Shown: positions 60,681 through 64,000 of the stretch, piece by piece | Numbering within the stretch: the stretch's first letter is position 1 | Layout of the letters: every line of letters begins with the position of its first letter | Assembly (NCBI RefSeq): GCF_002205645.1 | Contig: NZ_NIOF01000006.1 | Location: forward strand, 124,001 to 188,000 | DNA length: 64,000 bases | Reading direction: 5' to 3' | Source of the DNA: Roseateles aquatilis | GTDB taxonomy: Bacteria; Pseudomonadota; Gammaproteobacteria; Burkholderiales; Burkholderiaceae_C | Notes under the pieces: model-generated | What the model was told of the DNA's origin: nothing | Databases searched by the model: none | The model's input: the letters and a program-made list of their open reading frames with translations, nothing else | Made by a program: the position numbers and the translations under genes

Positions 60681-61783
60681 TTCCGTCGCTGCAATCCGAA
60701 GGGCTGGTCCTGGCCGAGGTCAACGGCTGCCTCGGCCTGATCACCCTGAACCGGCCGCAGGCGCTCAACGCGCTGTCGCTGGCCATGATCCGCGACATGA
60801 CCGCGCTGCTGAGCGCCTGGGCTGACGATCCGCGCATCCAGGCCGTGGCCGTGCTGGGCGCCGGCCGCGAGGGCAAGCCGGCGGCGTTCTGCGCCGGCGG
60901 TGACATCCGCTTCTTCCATCAGGCCGCGCTGGCCGGCGATGACGCACTGGACGCGTTCTTCACCGAGGAATACGCGCTCAACCACCTGATCCACCAGTTC
61001 CCCAAGCCCTACATCGCGCTGATGGACGGCGTGGTGATGGGCGGCGGCATGGGCATCAGCCAGGGCGCCAAGCTGCGCGTGCTGACCGAGCACTCCAAGC
61101 TGGCGATGCCCGAGACCAACATCGGCCTGTTTCCCGATGTCGGCGGCGGCTGGTTCCTGTCGCGCTGCCCGGGCCACAGCGGTGAATGGCTGGCGCTGAC
61201 CGGCCAGGCCATCGGCGCCGGCGACGCGATCGAGCTGGGCCTGGGCGACGTCTTCGTCAAGAGCGGTGAGCTGCCCGCGATCATCGACGGCCTGCGGACC
61301 GGCGTGCAGGACAGTGCCGAGCATGTCGTCGCCACCGTGATGGAGCGGGCCGACCTGGCGCCAGTCGCCGAGCATTGGGCCTCGCGCGCGCTGATCAATC
61401 GCCACTTCAAGGCCGAGTCGGTGCAGGCGCTGTTCGCCTCGCTGGAGGCGGACACGGATCCCTGGGCACGGCAGACGCTGGCGACGCTGCGCAAGCGCTC
61501 GCCGCTGATGATGGCCGTGACGCTGGAGCAGATCCGCCGCGCCCGCGGCATGAGCCTGGCCGACGACCTGCGCATGGAGCGCGATCTGGTGCACCGCTGC
61601 TTCCACCTGCGTCCCGGCGCCGCGAGCGAGACGGTCGAGGGCATCCGCGCGCTGGCCGTCGACAAGGACCACGCGCCGAAGTGGAACCCCGCGACGATCG
61701 ACGGCGTCCGTCGCGAGGATGTCGAGGCCTTCTTCCAGAGCCCCTGGACCGTCGCCGGGCACCCGCTGCGCGCGCTGGCCTGA
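60677..61783 (+). CDS. enoyl-CoA hydratase/isomerase, 3-hydroxyisobutyryl-CoA hydrolase-like
   Basis: A 368-residue crotonase-fold enzyme. LITLNRPQALNALSLAMIRD leads to the oxyanion-hole segment FCAGGDIRFFHQAALAGDDA. YIALMDGVVMGGGMGISQGA and MPETNIGLFPDVGGGWFLSR follow. Length and C-terminal part (RMERDLVHRCF) match the 3-hydroxyisobutyryl-CoA hydrolase group of valine catabolism. The GTG at 60677 was chosen, with GGAG 10 bases upstream and start beside the conserved region. An ATG at 60635 is possible but has no ribosome site. Confidence 0.88.
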   Translation: MIPSLQSEGLVLAEVNGCLGLITLNRPQALNALSLAMIRDMTALLSAWADDPRIQAVAVLGAGREGKPAAFCAGGDIRFFHQAALAGDDALDAFFTEEYALNHLIHQFPKPYIALMDGVVMGGGMGISQGAKLRVLTEHSKLAMPETNIGLFPDVGGGWFLSRCPGHSGEWLALTGQAIGAGDAIELGLGDVFVKSGELPAIIDGLRTGVQDSAEHVVATVMERADLAPVAEHWASRALINRHFKAESVQALFASLEADTDPWARQTLATLRKRSPLMMAVTLEQIRRARGMSLADDLRMERDLVHRCFHLRPGAASETVEGIRALAVDKDHAPKWNPATIDGVRREDVEAFFQSPWTVAGHPLRALA

Positions 61784-61796
61784 GCCACGCTGTCCC

Positions 61797-61840
61797 TGTC
61801 CCTTCGGCAAGGGACACGGATGGCCCGTCCGGGCCGTTTC
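61797..61840 (+). terminator. two hairpins ahead of the TonB receptor gene
   Basis: TGTCCCTT-CGGC-AAGGGACA (61797-61816) is a perfect 8-bp stem with a 4-base loop. A second stem, GGCCC-GTCC-GGGCC (61822-61835), is followed by GTTTC. Together they may end the hydrolase transcript, although the T runs are poor. Confidence 0.45.
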
Positions 61841-61918
61841 AGAAAATCTTCATGGCCGCTCCCTAGAGTCGCGCCGGTCTTCCACACCCGTGCGAAGCCG
61901 ACGACGGAGTGGAGAAGA

Positions 61919-64000
61919 ATGAAGATCCGACGAGGGGACGCGCACCTGCGCCGCGTGGCGACGTTGTGCGCGCTGGTGCTGGCGGCATGGGGGCCCGGCA
62001 CGGTCTGGGCGGCACCCTCGCCCGATGCGCCGGAGAACGGGACACGCGACCGTCAGGTCGCCAAGGTCGAGGCGATGGCGCTGGAGCGTGTCGAGGTGCA
62101 GGGGCGCCACTACGACAACGGCGTCGGCAGCACCGATGCGGCCTCTCAGGGCACGATCCGCGCCGAGTTGCTGAAGAGCCGCCCCGCGCTGCGGCCCGGC
62201 GAGGTGCTCGAGTTCGTGCCCGGTCTGATCGTCACGCAGCACAGCGGCGACGGGAAGGCCAACCAGTACTTCCTGCGCGGCTTCAACCTGGACCACGGCA
62301 CCGACTTCGCCACCACGGTGATGGGCCTGCCGGTGAACATGCCCAGCCATGCGCATGGCCAGGGCTACGCGGACCTGAACTTCCTGATCCCCGAGCTGGT
62401 CGAGCGCATCGACTACCGCAAGGGGCCATACTTCGCACGCAATGGCGACTTCTCCGCCGCCGGGTCGGCGGACATCGCCTACCAGCGCACGCTGGATGCG
62501 CCGTTCGTGAACCTCACGCTGGGCGAGGGGCGCTATCGCCGCGCGCTGGCCGCCGGCTCCACCGAGGTCGGCGCGGGCCTGCAACTGCTGGGCGCGGTCG
62601 AGGCGATGAGCAACGACGGCCCGTGGGCACTGCGCGAGGACCTGAGCCGCCGCAACCTGGTGCTGAGCCTGTCGGGCGGGTCGGGCCGCGACCGCTGGCG
62701 CGTCGGGCTGATGGACTACCGGGCCGACTGGACGTCCACCGACCAGGTTCCCGAGCGCCTGATCGCCGCGGGCAGTTTCCAGGGCCGGCCGTTCGGCCGC
62801 TTCGACGCGATCGATCCAAGCGACGGCGGCACCACGCGCCGCGGCAGCCTGTCGGGCGAATGGACGCGCGAGGACGAAGGCGCCACCACGCGCGTCGCCG
62901 CCTATGCGATGGCCTACAAGCTGTCGCTCTACTCGAACTTCACCTATGCGATGGAACGGCCGGACACCGGCGACCAATTCGCGCAGAAGGACGATCGCAA
63001 GGTCTACGGCTTCAGCGCCAGCCATGCGGTGGACCATGCGCTCGGCGGCCTGCCGGCGCGCAGCGAGGTCGGCGCGCAGGTGAGGCAGGACCGTGCTCGC
63101 GTGGGGCTCTTCGACACGCAGGATCGCGCCGTCATCGGCACGACGCGCGACGACCAGGTGCGCGAGACCCTGGCCGGCCTGCACGGCCAGACCAGCGTCG
63201 AGCTGACGCCGTGGGCCCGCGCCGTCGCGGGCGTGCGCGTGGACCAGGCGCGCTTCCGCGTGGACAGCCTGGGCAACGCGCAGAACTCCGGCAGCGCGCG
63301 CGCGACGCTGGTGTCGCCGAAGTGGTCGTTGGTGCTCGGCCCGTGGGCGCGCACGGAGTTGTTCGTCAACGCCGGTCGCGGTTTCCACAGCAACGACGCA
63401 CGCGGCGTCACCGCCCGCGTCGATCCGCGCAGCGGAGATCCGGTCGACCCCGTGCCCGGTCTGGTGAAGGCGCGGGGCCATGAAATCGGAGCGCGCAGCG
63501 AGGTCCTGCCCGGCCTGCAGACCTCGCTGGCGCTGTGGAAGCTGGACTTCGATTCGGAGCTGGTCTACGTCGGCGACGCCGGCGCCACCGAGGCCAACCG
63601 GCCCAGCAAGCGCCGCGGCATCGAGTGGAACAACCGCTACGTGCCGCTGCCGTGGCTGCTGATCGACGCGGACCTGGCCTGGACGCATGCGCGGTTCTCC
63701 GATGCCGACCCGGCGGGCGACCGCATCCCCAACGCGGTCGACAAGGTGGCGTCGGTCGGCGTGACGGTGCGCGAGCTGGGGCCGTGGTCGGCCAGCCTGC
63801 AATGGCGGTATCTGGGCAGCGCCGCGCTGGTCGAGGACAACAGCGTCCGGTCGCGCTCGTCGCTGACGACGAACCTGCGCGTCAGTCGGCGCTTCGGCGC
63901 GAAGACGGAGCTGACGCTCGACGTCTTCAATCTCTTCGACCGCAAGGTCAACGACATCGAGTACTTCTACGAATCGCAACTGCCCGGCGAGTCCGCGCCG
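61919..64000 (+). CDS. TonB-dependent outer-membrane receptor (3' end beyond window)
   Basis: 694 residues are visible and the frame runs off the right edge without a stop. A signal peptide (about 1-30, ending GTVWA) is followed by a plug domain: VLEFVPGLIVTQHSGDGKAN, YFLRGFNLDHGTDFATTVMG, then NMPSHAHGQGYADLNFLIPE and YRKGPYFARNGDFSAAGSAD. Beta-barrel text with alternating residues and many aromatic residues makes up the rest (TELTLDVFNLFDRKVNDIEY near the end). Such receptors import iron complexes or other large ligands; the ligand is not evident. ATG at 61919 follows GGAG at 61911-61914. No TonB or Fur box was seen upstream. Confidence 0.9.
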   Translation, partial: MKIRRGDAHLRRVATLCALVLAAWGPGTVWAAPSPDAPENGTRDRQVAKVEAMALERVEVQGRHYDNGVGSTDAASQGTIRAELLKSRPALRPGEVLEFVPGLIVTQHSGDGKANQYFLRGFNLDHGTDFATTVMGLPVNMPSHAHGQGYADLNFLIPELVERIDYRKGPYFARNGDFSAAGSADIAYQRTLDAPFVNLTLGEGRYRRALAAGSTEVGAGLQLLGAVEAMSNDGPWALREDLSRRNLVLSLSGGSGRDRWRVGLMDYRADWTSTDQVPERLIAAGSFQGRPFGRFDAIDPSDGGTTRRGSLSGEWTREDEGATTRVAAYAMAYKLSLYSNFTYAMERPDTGDQFAQKDDRKVYGFSASHAVDHALGGLPARSEVGAQVRQDRARVGLFDTQDRAVIGTTRDDQVRETLAGLHGQTSVELTPWARAVAGVRVDQARFRVDSLGNAQNSGSARATLVSPKWSLVLGPWARTELFVNAGRGFHSNDARGVTARVDPRSGDPVDPVPGLVKARGHEIGARSEVLPGLQTSLALWKLDFDSELVYVGDAGATEANRPSKRRGIEWNNRYVPLPWLLIDADLAWTHARFSDADPAGDRIPNAVDKVASVGVTVRELGPWSASLQWRYLGSAALVEDNSVRSRSSLTTNLRVSRRFGAKTELTLDVFNLFDRKVNDIEYFYESQLPGESAP

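Noticed and set aside
61841-61918. Fur-type box upstream of the TonB receptor
   Set aside because: No inverted GATAATGAT-like sequence was seen in the short gap.
61850-63979. 709-codon minus-strand frame opposite the TonB receptor
   Set aside because: The plus frame from 61919 has a signal peptide, plug and barrel signatures. The minus frame is compositional shadow.

Overview
The window is a high-GC chromosomal segment from a betaproteobacterium of the order Burkholderiales. The best guess from gene order and protein style is the Roseateles/Mitsuaria/Rubrivivax group. Evidence includes the rpsP-rimM-trmD-rplS operon, the divergent rpsT/murJ pair, hda next to pcnB-folK, a pimeloyl-CoA-dehydrogenase-like pair, ribF-ileS and lspA. 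No tRNA, rRNA, CRISPR array or complete insertion sequence was seen. Genes are packed tightly, and many start codons overlap the preceding stop (ATGA or GTGA).

Layout. 1-9.7 kb: end of an unknown gene, an alpha/beta hydrolase, rpsT, murJ, a SirB1-type protein, hda, a HAD phosphatase, pcnB, folK and a phosphate-uptake pair (DUF47 protein plus Pit). 9.7-18.6 kb: a small membrane protein and a GNAT acetyltransferase, the rpsP-rimM-trmD-rplS operon, a Nudix hydrolase, a CobD/CbiB-like membrane protein, an SDR, an RluA-type pseudouridine synthase, an AAA ATPase and a dual-specificity-type phosphatase. 18.7-22.1 kb: a three-gene operon of a VOC/questin-oxidase-like fusion, an MFS transporter and a SufR-like Fe-S-type regulator, preceded by an AT-rich perfect palindrome. 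22.1-26.2 kb: a thioesterase, a ybaK-type/DUF1289/HCCA-isomerase operon and an MHS-family transporter with an unusual inserted domain. 26.2-36.7 kb: signalling and transport genes (histidine kinases, a degenerate GGDEF protein, two EamA exporters, an SDR lacking its Tyr/Lys pair, a quinone reductase) and lspA.

36.8-41.4 kb: a Cache-domain histidine kinase and NarL-type regulator directly upstream of cstA-ybdD, probably a sensor and uptake unit for a small carboxylate such as pyruvate. 41.4-45.7 kb is the most rearranged part. It holds a 5'-truncated hyi, an orphan gene, a detached ileS 3' fragment, then a complete hyi, a secreted trypsin-like protease and the true ileS 3' end. The same hyi...ileS frame therefore occurs twice with different cargo. 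This segment also lies between ileS and lspA, which are usually adjacent.

49.7-55.2 kb: a hybrid kinase, then two paralogous orphan proteins flanking an RsuA-type pseudouridine synthase. One (54029-55222) carries a Cys-x5-Arg phosphatase-like P-loop. The other (51794-53104) has lost both residues. Both carry matches to the eukaryotic PP1-docking motifs SILK and RVxF, or a near match to the latter, in the order seen in eukaryotic PP1 partners. They are the best candidates for something undescribed: host-directed effectors. 55.2-64 kb: a P1-family peptidase, a DUF3617 protein, two acyl-CoA dehydrogenases, an isoaspartyl peptidase, a possible pentapeptide-repeat ORF coupled to a 3-hydroxyisobutyryl-CoA-hydrolase-like gene, and a TonB-dependent receptor cut by the window edge.
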